A stretch of 64,000 bases of DNA from Bryum argenteum (taxonomy: Eukaryota; Streptophyta; Bryopsida; Bryales; Bryaceae). Position 1 is the first letter of the stretch. Every line of letters begins with the position of its first letter. The notes below the pieces were generated by a model. The model was not told where the DNA came from. It did no database searches and was given only the letters and a program-made list of their open reading frames with translations. The stretch lies in contig CM073325.1 of assembly GCA_037043015.1 (NCBI GenBank), positions 7,791,001 to 7,855,000 of the forward strand. Direction: 5' to 3'. Position numbers and translations under genes: made by a program. Of the stretch, positions 21,061 to 32,128 are shown one piece after another.

Positions 21061-22556
21061 TGGAATGACACGGAGGTTACTTATGGGGAGGTCACATACT
21101 GGATTATGGTATAGTTTCTGCGTGTATAATTGTAGTGTTTGGTGTCGTTAGTTGTTCATAGGTAGTCAAATGCCAAGATTGGAAGTAAATCAAGGATTTA
21201 GCCTTATAAGGTACATGTTATGGACTTGAAAACAACATGCATTGGAGTATTGGACAAAGCAAAGTGGAATTCTTTGCCAATGTTTTTGCTACTTATTCCC
21301 ATAAGGCCCTTGATGCAAATTTTTATATAATAAATAATGACCTTTTTCTACTTATGGCCTTGAAAGACTCAATCTAAATACAGACTCTATAGAAGATCCA
21401 ACCTTAGGATCTTTAGATTTAACTTCAACCTTTCTAATCGCATGGCAAATTGGCGATTGATTTTTCTTCATTTGTGAGGTCATCGTGATAAAGGTTGGAT
21501 ATTTTATTTTTCCTCTGAAAAAGTCCAAAAGTCAATTTTTTGGCTTTTAGGGGTTGATACAAAATGAAAATAGTGGATCTACATGTATATGATTTTGGAT
21601 AAGGGTTTGGGAAATAATTTCATCCTTGGTGGAAAACCCCTGAACGTCCTAGACTCCTAGCCTATTTTTAACCAAAAGTCACATTTTCAAAGAAAGTGCC
21701 ATAAATGAAAATGAGGATAAGTAATTTAGATCTCAACGATACAAACTTATGAAAGACTCGTTATAGGTCTCATGGACTAAAATTTGAGTCACGAGGCATT
21801 GAGGCCTCATAGATTGCAAGATGATAACGTATTAGTAATTTAGTACCCAAAATAGGCTACCAAATTTTATCATTTTACTGTAGAGTAAAAATTCTATCAA
21901 TAGATGCTACTCAAATGAAAAAACCTCCAATTAGAAAGTTGTCCATCTTCATATTAATATTACCCTTGTACCAAAAACAAAGTATCAAAAAAATTCTTGG
22001 CTCAAATAATAGCCTTGCAATGCTGAAAGTTGCCAAAATTCTACAAGAGAAAAATGGTCCAAAACTAGACCCATTGCAATCAAATGTATGCCTTATCTAG
22101 AAAGCATCTTCGATTAAGATTCCTATTACTTGGACTAGAGTCTAAATGGAATCTCTCAAAAAATAAAGTCATGATCTGACAGTGGATGAAGGAAATATAG
22201 CTCCTCAAAAATCATCAATTTTTTCATTTTTTTCATTGTGGAAACATTGTTGCAAAGCTAACACGAAAAGTATTTGAATCAAAAACCTTCCAACAAAAAA
22301 TTTGTTAGATTTCATCTTAAAATCATGATCATTATGTAAAAAGATTTCATCATAAAATATTTTTGGTTCCACATGATTGGCTTGCAATGGAAAAACATGC
22401 CTAATGTTTGAAAGCCCAAATTGCATGTCAGTAATTCATATTTTATTGTATGGGGATGCAAATTTCACCACACAAACTAAACTTGCTTTGGAACACAATC
22501 CAAGTGATTTTGTCAACAAACAAAGTTTGGATGAAGAAACCATAACACATATTTCG
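21061..22556. other. Gene-free region with a degenerate TTAA-family element
   Basis: There is no gene. From about 21640 (CCTGAACGTCCTAGACTCC) to 22556 the sequence is colinear with the TTAA-type element at 23142-24112 but diverged and without intact termini. Shared phrases are AGATCTCAACGATACAAAC, ATAGATTGCAAGATCATAA-like and CATCTTCATATTAATATTACC. 21061-21640 holds nothing I can name. Confidence 0.5.
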
Positions 22557-22929
22557 TTATAATGGGAATATTCAATGATTTGAGAAAATACACCTTAGCT
22601 CGAGTTGAAATAAATGTACCCACAAATTGGGTACTTTAGTGAAATTGGACAAGATAACCACTCATTGGTATTTTTAAATGGCCATATCTTACTCAAATTA
22701 TGTTCATAATAGGCATATGAGGTGTTTATGAACATCTACAAAACTAGTAGATGTCAAAAAACACCTCATATGTCCAATAGGACAAAATTTGAGTAAGTTA
22801 TGAGCATTGAAAATACTAACGATTGGTTGTTTTGTTTAAACTCAGTGAAGTACCCAATCTCTGGGTACATTCAGCTCAACTCAAACTCAACTTGTCATTG
22901 AATTGACACCTTGAATATTCCCATTATAA
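22557..22929. mobile_element. 373-bp foldback MITE with perfect 19-bp ends
   Basis: TTATAATGGGAATATTCAA at 22557-22575 is the exact reverse complement of 22911-22929. Long internal arms also pair, including ATATGAGGTGTTTATGA and AACACCTCATATG. Related but diverged sequence occurs around 9160-9690 and 39830-40620. Target duplication is not clear. Confidence 0.7.
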
Positions 22930-23137
22930 AAAACCACCTATTTTATGACTCTTCAGAATTTATGCTCTACATCCAAAATGTAGATAAATGACATTCGGGA
23001 CATATAAGGGCTAATATCCACTTATTCCCATATCCAACCCATTTTACTTGAAACTATTTCCGCACTTCCCTTACTTTATACTAGGTATAGAGAATTTATT
23101 ATAATTTTCATTGGCTTTCAAACCCGTGGTTTAACCC

Positions 23138-24116
23138 TTAACCCCTAAACGTCCTTGGGGTATTTTTAGCCAAAAACTCATTTTTTAAAAAAGTGATATA
23201 GATGAAAATAAAGATAAGCTATTCAGATCTCAACCGTACAAACTTGTAATAGACTTGTAATAGATCATGTGGACCAAAACTTGACTCATGGGACCTCATA
23301 GATTGCGAGATCATAACATATTAGTGCGCAAAACAGGATACAAAATATCATCATTTCCACTTTGAAGTGAAAATACTACCAACATGAAATTTGCAATCAA
23401 AAAATCAGCAACTAAAAAGTTGTTCATCTTCATCTCAAAGACACTCTTGTACCAAAAAAATTCATCAAAAAAAAATCTTGGCTCAAATAGTAGCCTTGTA
23501 GTCGTGAAAACTGCCAAAAATTTTACAAAGGAAAAATAGTCCAAAACTAGACCCCTCGCACTCAAATTCATGCCTTTTCTTCAATATATCCTCGATTGGG
23601 TCAAGATTTCTACCACTAAAAATAGACTATAATTGGAATCCATCCCAAAAAATAAAATCAAAATCTAACGGTGGATGAAGGAGATCTAGCTCTTCAAAAT
23701 CATCCATTTTTTCACTTTTTTCATCGTAGAAACATCATTGCAAAGCCAACACCAAAGTTATTTAGATCAAAAAACTTCCAACTACAAAGTTGTTGGGATG
23801 CATCTAAATATCAAACCTATGAAAAAAAAATCATGAAAAACTATTTTAGATTTCACATAATTGGCATGCAATGGTAAAACATGCCAAATGTTTGAAAACC
23901 CAAAAACGAAAGCTGCCTTCACTAAAATCCATGCCATTTATTCATACTTTATTTTACGAGTCTGAAATTTTTACCACATAAACTAGACTTGATTTGTGAC
24001 CTAACCCAAGTGATTTCGTCAAAAACGGAGTTTGGATGAAGAAGTTATGGCTCTTCAAAGTTTCTGCCCTTCATCCAAAATGTCGTTTTTCGACACTAGG
24101 GACGTTTAGGGGTTAA
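23138..24116. mobile_element. TTAA-flanked piggyBac-like element, 971 bp
   Basis: The element 23142-24112 lies between TTAA at 23138-23141 and 24113-24116. The ends are CCCCTAAACGTCC and GGACGTTTAGGGG, a perfect 13-bp inverted repeat apart from neighbouring bases. The interior carries phrases common to the family (AGATCTCAACCGTACAAAC, GGTGGATGAAGGAGAT, CATCCAAAATGTCG). No transposase is encoded. Confidence 0.75.
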
Positions 24117-24720
24117 GCGGGCCGAATGTCGAAAATCGACATTTTGGATGACAGAAACTTTGGAGAGCCATAACTTCTTCATCCGGACTCCGTTTTGGAC
24201 GAAATCACTTGGGTTGGGTCCCAAATCAAGTCTAGTTCATGTCATAAAAATCTCAGACCCATACAATGAAGTATGAATTAATGGCATGCATTTCAGTGAC
24301 AGCAGCCTAGTTTTAGACATTTTTTCCTTTGTAAAATTTAGGGCAGTTTTCACCATTGCAAGGCCATAATTTGCACAAAGAAATTTTTCTCATGGTTTTT
24401 TTTTGTTCAAGGATGCTACTGAGATGAAGGTGAACAACATTCTAATTGGTGACTTTTTCATTGCAATAAGTCTAATGGTAGCATTTTCACTTTAAAGTGA
24501 AAATGATGAAATTATGTGATCATTTTTGAGTATTAATACATTATGATCTCGCAATCTATGAAGCCTCATGACTCAAAATTTGACCCACATGATGTTCAAT
24601 ATGTCTACGACAAGATTGTACGGTTGAGATCTGGATAACACACTTTTACCTCCACCTATGACAATGCTTTTGAGGATGTGTTCATTTTACTACAAATGAG
24701 TCAAACCATTTAGGGGTTAA
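24117..24720. mobile_element. Inverted, end-deleted TTAA-family copy joined head-to-head
   Basis: This follows directly from the TTAA closing the previous element. Read backwards from TTAA at 24717-24720 it is the same family (AGATCTCAACCGTACAATC, CATGAGGCTTCATAGATTG). Its inner end reads GCGGGCCGAATGTCG where an intact copy (near 47000) has the CCCCTAAAC terminus before the same GCCGAATGTCG. The result is a large imperfect palindrome centred near 24117, with AAATGTCG / CGACATTT and TTCATCC / GGATGA arms. Confidence 0.6.
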
Positions 24721-24850
24721 TGAATCAACCAACTAATGGGCTATTTCCATCCACCGATAATGAACTAGCCGTCGGTTTTTCTCCATCACTATTTTGGATT
24801 ACTTTGCCAATGTATTTGCAACACTCCAGAGAATACAAATATTGGGTTAT

Positions 24851-25134
24851 GGTAGGCAGTCCTAAAAGCGCTCTGTACCCAAAAGCAATCTGTACCTCAT
24901 TTGTAGATTGTGAAAATACAGATGTACCTCATTTGTATATAACGCATTTGGGTCAAATCTTACTTAGCACTTTGGAATCTTGTATAAAATTCACAAATAC
25001 GAATTACATGTTGCAAATTTTTGCAATCTTCCCAAAAACCTATTTCAAATGTGGTCATAATTTTATTTTGAATTTACTAGTGCTAAAAATAGGTCAGATC
25101 TCTTAAGGTGGCGCTTTTAGGACACTCTACCTTA
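24851..25134. mobile_element. 283-bp TA-flanked MITE, copy 2 (left end eroded)
   Basis: The right end GCTTTTAGGACACTCTACCT-TA and the interior are nearly identical to the 9297-9579 copy, in the same orientation. The left end is mutated (GGTAGGCAGTCCTAAAAGCG). The high interior similarity points to fairly recent activity. Confidence 0.75.
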
Positions 25135-26693
25135 GATGCAGGTGGTTTTCAGAGGTTTTCATATTCTCGGTTACATCATGGCTTTTCAGTGGTTTGCACA
25201 CGTGTTTCTAACAATTTGTTATTTATATCAACATAGAACCAAAGAAGGCAAACTTTTTCAAATATTATAAGTATACTTCTCCACCCTCTCATTGGATTTC
25301 ATCCGTGATTGTCGGCCAAATTGATTAGTCCAGTACGGAGGCCTTAGTGAGTTTTTCGAGACGGAGAACTGGTGGTAAACTTTTGAGTATTTTAATCTCA
25401 ATATTGAAATCCAAGTAAGAGGTGCAGTTAAGTTTGATGAGATGTCACGAAGGCATCGATCGGCACTAAGTTAGTGAATTTACACCGAAGTCCATACCTT
25501 AATTTATGTTATGTGAGACAACAAAAATCTCGACAGTGAACTCTTAAGAAGATTCTTCTTTTGGTATTTGAGGTGAGAAAGAATTTTGGACTCTGTATGG
25601 TATCATAGACAAACCTAAAACCACCAGCACCCTGGCCGTATCAACCTATAGGTCTCCCCATAACCGCACCTAGCCTGAACTAGCATTGTCAGAACACTCA
25701 ATTCAAACTGACCAATCAAAACAATAAAAAAGCTGGTGGTTTTGGGTCGAATCATGAATGGAAATTTGTACGAGCTAGGTGTGACAATGGGAAAGTCTAA
25801 AGATTACTTTTGGGTCACCAAGTACTTTTGCCTTTGAAAATTTATATTTATTTATGTAATGGGAGTTAAATTTTGAAAAAATTTGCATCCTACGAGAAAG
25901 ATTCTTTCGTACATGGAAAAATATACCCCAAAAATAACCATTCTATAAAAACCTCAAAAAGCTTAAGTTGGTGGTTTTAGGGCATTCGACCTTAGTCGAA
26001 ATTGGACGAGCTTCCAAGTGGGCGAAGTTGGAGGTAGCCTCGATTGGTGTGAAGACTGTATTGATGGATTGAGTCAGCCGCGAAAGGACAAAGCTACTGT
26101 TCGCTTTTGTACAAGGATTGTAAACAATATTGATCACGAGTAACTCACGCCTTAAACGTCCATGGGGTGTGAAACGGGCAGATTAAATTTAGACTTTTTT
26201 TTTGAAAACATGTCCATACTACTACTCAAGTTCAAAAGTGACTCGAGTCAAAAAGTTTACAAGTTTTATAAGGGCATTCTCTAAAAACTTCAAAAAAATC
26301 CAAACAATTTCTTGTAATTTTAATAAAAAAACAAAAAAATTGAAATCTTTCAAATTAATTTGAGATTTGAGAATTTTTTAATTTTTTTTTTCTCAAAATT
26401 CTCAAACTCATAAAGGCATTGCAATGCTCAAAATTAAAACCTTTCAAACAAACATTGGGTCTTAAGATCTTGCAAATAAAAAACATTCAACCAACAACCT
26501 TTGGTATAGTAATTAAATTAAAATAGTATGATATCTCACGGATGAAAATTCAAAAGAAGTAATAAAAATTGGTTCACACCCATAGGAGCACCGCAGCTAG
26601 AAGCCAGTCCATGTCTGAAATCTGGGAATTTCAATGTTTGACGTAACTTAATAGCTACCACAACATGCTTTATCGATTGCTGTTACGGTACGC
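25135..26693. other. Gene-free array spacer
   Basis: There is no gene. It holds an array-flank block (AGTACGGAGGCCT near 25330, GTTGGAGGTAGCCTCGAT near 26025, GGACAAAGCTACTGTTCGC near 26090), a TIR-like remnant GGTGGTTTTAGGGCATTCGACCTTA-type sequence near 25970-25995 related to the 283-bp MITE, and an AT-rich stretch 26160-26560. The 25.3-25.5 kb part corresponds to the 3' flanks of copies 1 and 2. Confidence 0.5.
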
Positions 26694-26945
26694 ATGCTGA
26701 TATCATTCATTTCATCATTCAAGTGGCTTTTTTATTATACAAGTAGAAAGCCTGCCTCCACCGACGCAAAGCTACCTCCAGGTGGAAACACCCTATCAGA
26801 GACCCTACGCCTGCAGGCCCAAGATCCGGACCGTCAGTTAATGATAGTGCTCTTGAGCCGCTTCAAATTTTTCATTCGACTCGCTAGGGAGTGCGAACCA
26901 GGTTTAATCACAGCATCTATCTTCCCGAAGCTCAACCGATCGGCG

Positions 26946-27491
26946 ATGGCGGATCTTATGCTTGGACTCGTTGCGGGTGCCGTTGCTTCCACAGCATCTG
27001 CGGTCAAGAGCGGCTCAGCAATTGTTATCGACAAAGCGGTGCCAGTAGTTGTACACGGCGCCGGGGCTGTTGCCCACGCGGTACCAGTAGTAGTGAGTGG
27101 CACCGGGGCTGTTATAAACTATACTGTCCATGCCGTTCCAGCGATGGTTAGCGGTCCCACGGCTAAAGCAGTGATTGGCGTTGCTGGGGGCGCTGTGGTT
27201 GGATATGTGGCGGTACCAGGTGCCGCTCTCATGGGCTTGAACCTGATGGGCTTCACCAGCATCGGCCCTGCTGCGGGCAGCTTGGCAGCGACGTGGATGA
27301 GCAGTATCGCGGCCAGCAGCGGCGGTGGAGTGGTTGCAGGGTCGCTCTACTCTGGCCTTCAATCGGCTGCCATGGGTGGCGGATACCTCCTTGGAACGAC
27401 CAAGTTGTTGGCCGCCGGTGCCGGTGCCGCAGGTCCAGTTGCTTGGCTCGGTTCCAAGGCCTACAATATGACTTCGTTATCGAAATTGTAA
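26946..27491 (+). CDS. ISG12/IFI6-like array gene, copy 5 (subfamily B)
   Basis: The protein has 181 residues, MADLMLGLVAG..., with the ATG chosen by alignment with copies 6 and 7 and the conserved leader GAGTGCGAACCAGGTTTAAT. Upstream in-frame ATGs exist but lie outside the shared coding start. Residues ~20-75 are three degenerate repeats (AIVIDKAVPVVVHGAG, AVAHAVPVVVSGTGAV, NYTVHAVPAMVSG). The core is the best ISG12 match of the window: GGAVVGYVAVPGAA, MGFTSIGPAAGSLAA, WMSSIAASSGGGVVAGSL, SGLQSAAMGGG. It ends shortly after and lacks the CxxC tail of subfamily A. The composition predicts two to three Gly-rich membrane segments. Function in plants is unknown. Confidence 0.8.
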   Translation: MADLMLGLVAGAVASTASAVKSGSAIVIDKAVPVVVHGAGAVAHAVPVVVSGTGAVINYTVHAVPAMVSGPTAKAVIGVAGGAVVGYVAVPGAALMGLNLMGFTSIGPAAGSLAATWMSSIAASSGGGVVAGSLYSGLQSAAMGGGYLLGTTKLLAAGAGAAGPVAWLGSKAYNMTSLSKL

Positions 27492-28730
27492 AATAAAGCG
27501 TTGTCACTTTTGTACGAGGTTTCAATGATGTTTCTTTTCATGTCACTTGTCTGTCAATGTTATTACTGATAGAAATTTTAAAGCGCTCACGGACCGGAGA
27601 ATGGACCGAATGGCGTGTGAGTTTCTCTAGTCAGACCGATTTTGCAAGCAGAAACAACCCGTTTGCTTTCTACCCCCCGATTTGCCCACCTTGTTAACAT
27701 ATCTCCTATTATAGAATCTCTCTTAGGACTGAATCTGCCTGGCTGAACTACAAACACTTTCCGACCTATTCCTGTGCTTTCTACTTAAGTAAGTGTTATC
27801 ACAGTCACTGACGACGGAGTGTTCATCGGATTTGGCCAGTGATAAGGAATGGCTCCAGTGGTTGTTAATTTCGCAACTTTCCTTCGCTGGAACACTACTC
27901 CAAGCTAGGGCAATTCAATTGTGCCTGTGTCGAATGTCTTCCTGAAATGTTTAAGGAAATCTGAGTTTGTGCTTCAACAATTTAGATCCTAAACCTGCAC
28001 CAAGGAATGCTTCTTCTATCACTCTTCTTGTCCTAACTCGATCTCTAGCTTCCAACAGAGCACCACCTTGTTCACATCTTCGAAACAAACCTCCAATCCC
28101 TCTTTCAACAGAAATCCACTCTACCCACCCTTTCGAAGTGGTTCATGAGCTTTAAGATTTAATTTTCCCACCCTTCCCAGGCTTCCACTTCACTCCCCCT
28201 AATTGCATTACATATTTACATTGAACAGTATCACATGCCTTCATGTCAATCGTTCATAATAGATTAATAGCTTATAGCTTGCTTAGCGATCATACCTTAC
28301 ACTCTTGCACAATCCTTTGAATGTGTGCACACTAATAGTAAAGTGGTTAATATGAAACTGCTTCACCATCAGTGAAGCGGTTAAAACTGAAAAATAGATT
28401 CTGAATACAACAGCAATCAGAAGCGTATTGGTAATTTGGTATGTCTTGTGAGCAGGCAGTAAACTGTACATGACTACAATAACTTCATGACTACCGTATA
28501 GTGTAGTTCAGAATACGGTATACTTTCAGTGTCTGCATAGAAATCAACAAGTGGTGGTAAAGTGGGTGGATGCTCCATCATGGGTCCCCCAACTATTCGC
28601 TGCATGCGAATTCGTGAAAACTATATGGTAGCCTCAACAGTGCCGACAGAGACTGATCATGTGCAGCAGATATGAAAGTGCTCTCATCTCTTGTCTTTTG
28701 GTTTGTCCGATCAGGAGTCCTGGTCAGTGG
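27492..28730. other. 3' flank of copy 5, array spacer
   Basis: There is no gene. A subfamily-B 3' block starts near 27590 (ACCGGAGAATGGACCGAATG, then AGGACTGAATCTGCCTGGCT near 27727) and recurs after copy 6 (33080), at the remnant (34205) and, diverged, after copy 7 (36575). A second recurring block with TGGTAGCCTCAA(C)AGTGCCG lies near 28628, 33260 and 34497. Confidence 0.5.
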
Positions 28731-29017
28731 TAAGGTAGAGTGTCCTAAAAGCGCCACCTTAAGAGATCTGACCTATTTTTAGCACTAGTAAATTCAAAAT
28801 AAAATTATGACCACATTCGAAATAGGTTTTTGGGAGGATTGCAAAAATTTGCAACATGTAATTCGCATTTGTGAATTTTATACAAAATTCCAAAGTGCTA
28901 AGTAAGATTTGACCCAAATGCGTTATATACAAATGAGGTACATATGTATCTTCACAATCTACAAATGAGGCCAGATCGCTTTTGGGTCCTGTGGCGCTTT
29001 TAGGACACTCTACCTTA
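28731..29017. mobile_element. 283-bp TA-flanked MITE, copy 3 (inverted)
   Basis: The element is 28733-29015 between TA at 28731-28732 and 29016-29017, exactly as long as copy 1. The paralogous array flank near 34590-34610 reads CTGGTGGTAAACTTTTTAAG without insertion, giving an empty site that supports a TA duplication. Confidence 0.85.
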
Positions 29018-29439
29018 GACTTTTAGAGTTTTAAATCTCAGCAATGAATTCGAGGTCCTCAACTTCGAGTACTTAATACAATAATTCGATTTAAAATTAG
29101 AAATAAAATAAATTGGCAAGGTCCCAAACAAATTTAAAGTACAAGTTTAATAGTTAAACGGTCCCCAATGCATCGTCGATTAGGGTGAATTTACAGACAC
29201 TGACGGCAAAGTACAATCCTCAAGATTACACAAATTCCCACAATGTACGGTTCAGAAGTTAATCTTAGGTTTGTGTTGAGAATTGAGGAAGAATGGATTT
29301 TAAATTCTGATTGAAAAAAGGACGAGTCCCTAACACTGCTTGCAAATGAGCGAAGTTGGAGGTAGCTTGGTGTGAGACTCAATACATTTAGTCAATTTTC
29401 TCATATGAGCAATTCCTCAAGTGGAAGTCGACCACACCG

Positions 29440-29815
29440 ATTTGTTTGACCCCTAAAGGACAGTGACATTCAGATTTTCAGACGGCCATATCTGAAAGCC
29501 CGTGAATAAAAGTTTTTTTGAATTTTGATTCTTGGAAAATCCAACAGTAGGATCAAAACTCACTAATTAGTCTACCCACCAATTTTTATCAAATTTCAGC
29601 ATGGGCATCTTGAGATACATTGAGTCAAAGTTTCAGTTTCTCTAATTTTTTAATAAGCAAATTGGCCCGATTTGGGCCTCTCTCCTTAACTCCTTAAGGG
29701 GTTAAAGAAGACTTTGTTGTTTTTGCGGATACCAAAACTTTGACTCAATATATCTCAAGATCTTTCTGGTGAGATTTGATAAAAATTGGTGGGTAGACTA
29801 ATTAGAACCTCAATT
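29440..29815. mobile_element. Degenerate TTAA-type element and neighbouring inverted repeat
   Basis: TTTGACCCCTAAAGGAC at 29438 and CTTAAGGGGTTAAAG at 29700 look like mutated TTAA-element ends about 265 bp apart. Part of the interior (CACCAATTTTTATCAAATTT) is repeated inverted just outside (GATAAAAATTGGTGGGTAGA near 29777). Confidence 0.45.
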
Positions 29816-30986
29816 CCATTAAAATGGCACTATGCCATGTGCCATTTTGTCACACAAAATCTTACATATGTGCTCACATGGAACTGATGGAAGGGTGTAT
29901 TCTATAATATCACAATTTTTAAAATAATATCACTCCTTTATATGAATTGTCACTCATTTTCCATTATATCACCTTCAGATTCTATTATATCTCATGGTTT
30001 TTGAACTACAGTTCAGAAAGTTGAAGTGTGCCATTTTAGCAGCATGACGCCATTTTAACCCCTAAACTACCATGGTGTTTTGTGAGCTCCAAACTCTAAA
30101 ATTGCAATTTCATACCACCTTGTAAACTTTGAAGTGTGAGAATATTTTTTACACTTTTTTGAAACTTTCAACCGTATGATCTTGAAGATAACTATTATTA
30201 GAGGTAGTGGCTGAAATTTCAACCGCTGGATCGTAGCCATTTGTAAGATCTTAATATTCAAAGTTGATGCAATTTTTTTTTCAGCAAACATAATCGACTT
30301 TGTGCAAAGGAAAACGTGATGCTTATTACCTCAAACATCTAGCTCATATTTTTTTCCATGTATATAACTAAGTTGGGCATGCCCATGCAAAATTTTAGAC
30401 ACTCATTTTGCTTTTTGAACCTTCATGCAATTTAAATACTAGAAGAAGGTAGAAATCAAGGATTTGGTAAAACATGCACCACGTTTATTGTATATGGTTT
30501 AGGAGGAAAATGAACGGTGAGTATATACCTTCATGAGTTTTTGAATTTCAAGAAAAAAGAGATTCAAAAAATTCCAAAATCTCAAATTTTGGCAAATTTT
30601 GAAAGAAAAAATTGAAATATCAAAGAAAACTTGTAATTTTTGAAGGGTGCCCTTGTAGGATTGGTAAAAGTTTCAACTTAGGTCACTTGGAAACCTAAGT
30701 ACAAAATCAATCAACAAAAGATTTCAAAAAAAAAAAAAAATTAAAAAAAGGTAAAAAAAAAAAAGTTTTTTGTGCCCGCCCCAAGGCTGAAAACTAAAAT
30801 TTGCGTTTAAGAACTCCATAGGTGGAGTTTGACTTTGCAAATTCTCCCACATACACCTTGTAGTGTAAGGAACATCCAATAAAAATCTTAGGCAAAATTA
30901 TACTTTTAACATCTTAACTTAGGCTGCCCGAAATTGTAAATCTCCTAATCGGAGGCCTTGGTAGTTTAGGGGTTAACGGAATTGGG
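29806..30986. mobile_element. ATTCCG-ended MITE, copy 2, interrupted by a TTAA element
   Basis: The left part 29806-30058 (AACCTCAATTCCATTAAAAT..., GTGCCATTTTGTCACAC) and the right tip 30973-30986 (TTAACGGAATTGGGG) together form one MITE like 20561-20813. The 914-bp TTAA element lies between them. Confidence 0.75.
30055..30976. mobile_element. TTAA-flanked piggyBac-like element, 914 bp, nested
   Basis: The element 30059-30972 (CCCCTAAACTACCA...TGGTAGTTTAGGGG, 14-bp inverted ends) sits between TTAA copies at 30055-30058 and 30973-30976. The uninterrupted MITE at 20561-20813 has ATAACGGAATTG at this place, so the target TTAA was duplicated without other loss. The interior is non-coding; the right third is the block repeated upstream of array copies 1, 2, 4 and PPD4. 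Confidence 0.85.
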
Positions 30987-31794
30987 GATTTAGGTGATTA
31001 TATCCTATGGTTGGATTTACCAGTATCATTATTTTATTTATTTTATTTATTTTTTTATTTTTTATTTATTTTTGTAATTTTTTATTACCATCTCTAGAGA
31101 GGTTTGGACGTTTAGTGTACTACTTCTCCTTTAGGGGTGAAAGTGGTACATTCCTACATGCTCTTTAGACATACTAATGTTACCATTCTATCATAGTTTG
31201 TCATTTTGATGGCATGTTTGGTCATTCAGTAATATCACTCTCTGATTCTCCTTATTTCTAATTCTAGAAGTATGGCCATATTTGTTACATTGAGACAATA
31301 TGCACACTTAGGGACTTTAAGCATACTTTAGGTCTGTTGAATTTATCCCCGGGCCGGGGATAAAACTTGAATGCAACCTTTGGGCACTAAAGGTATTCAT
31401 GTATATTGATTTGTAAAAGCCTCAAATTATCAAAAAGAATCAATATTGAACATGTAGAACGGTTTTTATTTATCCCCAGATAAAATATGAGATAGTTCCA
31501 TATCGTCTCAATGTAACAAATATCGCCTTAAGTGATTTTTTGGGTAGAACATCACCTATTCTAATGCCATTGAGGAGACATGGCCAAAAGTACTCTAAGA
31601 AATCTACAACCAATCTTGATTATGAGTAATGTAACCACTAAGTACTCACTAGTAAAAAAGTATCCTAAGTACACCACACGAGCATACCCCTTGGGTGTAA
31701 AGCACCACATGGGGTGTACTAGCTCGTACAGTGCTTGGTGTATTCGATCGAAAGTGTAACTACTTACACGCTCGGTATTTCTCAAGTACAGAGC
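30987..31794. other. Gene-free AT-rich spacer
   Basis: There is no gene. A TTTA-rich tract occupies 31030-31090, and a degenerate TTTAGGGGTGAAA end-like sequence lies near 31132. The inverted phrases TTTATCCCCGGGCCGGGGATAAA (31343-31365) form a perfect short palindrome. No function can be assigned. Confidence 0.45.
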
Positions 31795-31960
31795 CTTTCA
31801 TTCTTGCCAATGTAGTGCGCTCTTCTCCTACCGTTGTGCAATTTCTATGTGAAATTGTATATTGTACGAAGTACATGCAGTATACATCTCGTAACGTGAG
31901 CCGCCGCTTGGTTGATGTGACGTGCTATTACCATGGTTTATATTACTATAGACTCACTTA
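31795..31960 (+). promoter_or_regulatory. Shared upstream block, array copy 6
   Basis: It is homologous to 35325-35470 and 33940-34050: GCCAATGTAGTGCGCTCTTC, then GTGAGCCGCCGCTTGGT. It begins about 330 bp before the ATG and has no TTAA-element insertion. It is a candidate common promoter of subfamily B. The leader CCAGAAAGTGCAAACCAG follows at 32047. Confidence 0.4.
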
Positions 31961-32128
31961 CTGTACATGTAACTCACAGTGATGGTTTACATCTGTTGAG
32001 CAGCTTGAGCTTTGTGATGTTTCGAGCTCGCTGTTATTTGGCTCTCCAGAAAGTGCAAACCAGTTCTGTTCGCGAATCGGCTTCGCATGGCTAGATTCCA
32101 TCTTCCTAGAGCTCGATCGATCGGGCCG

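Noticed and set aside
26694..26945. N-terminal extension of array copy 5 to an upstream in-frame ATG
   Set aside because: The shared family start is at 26946; the extension covers the leader region that is non-coding in the other copies.
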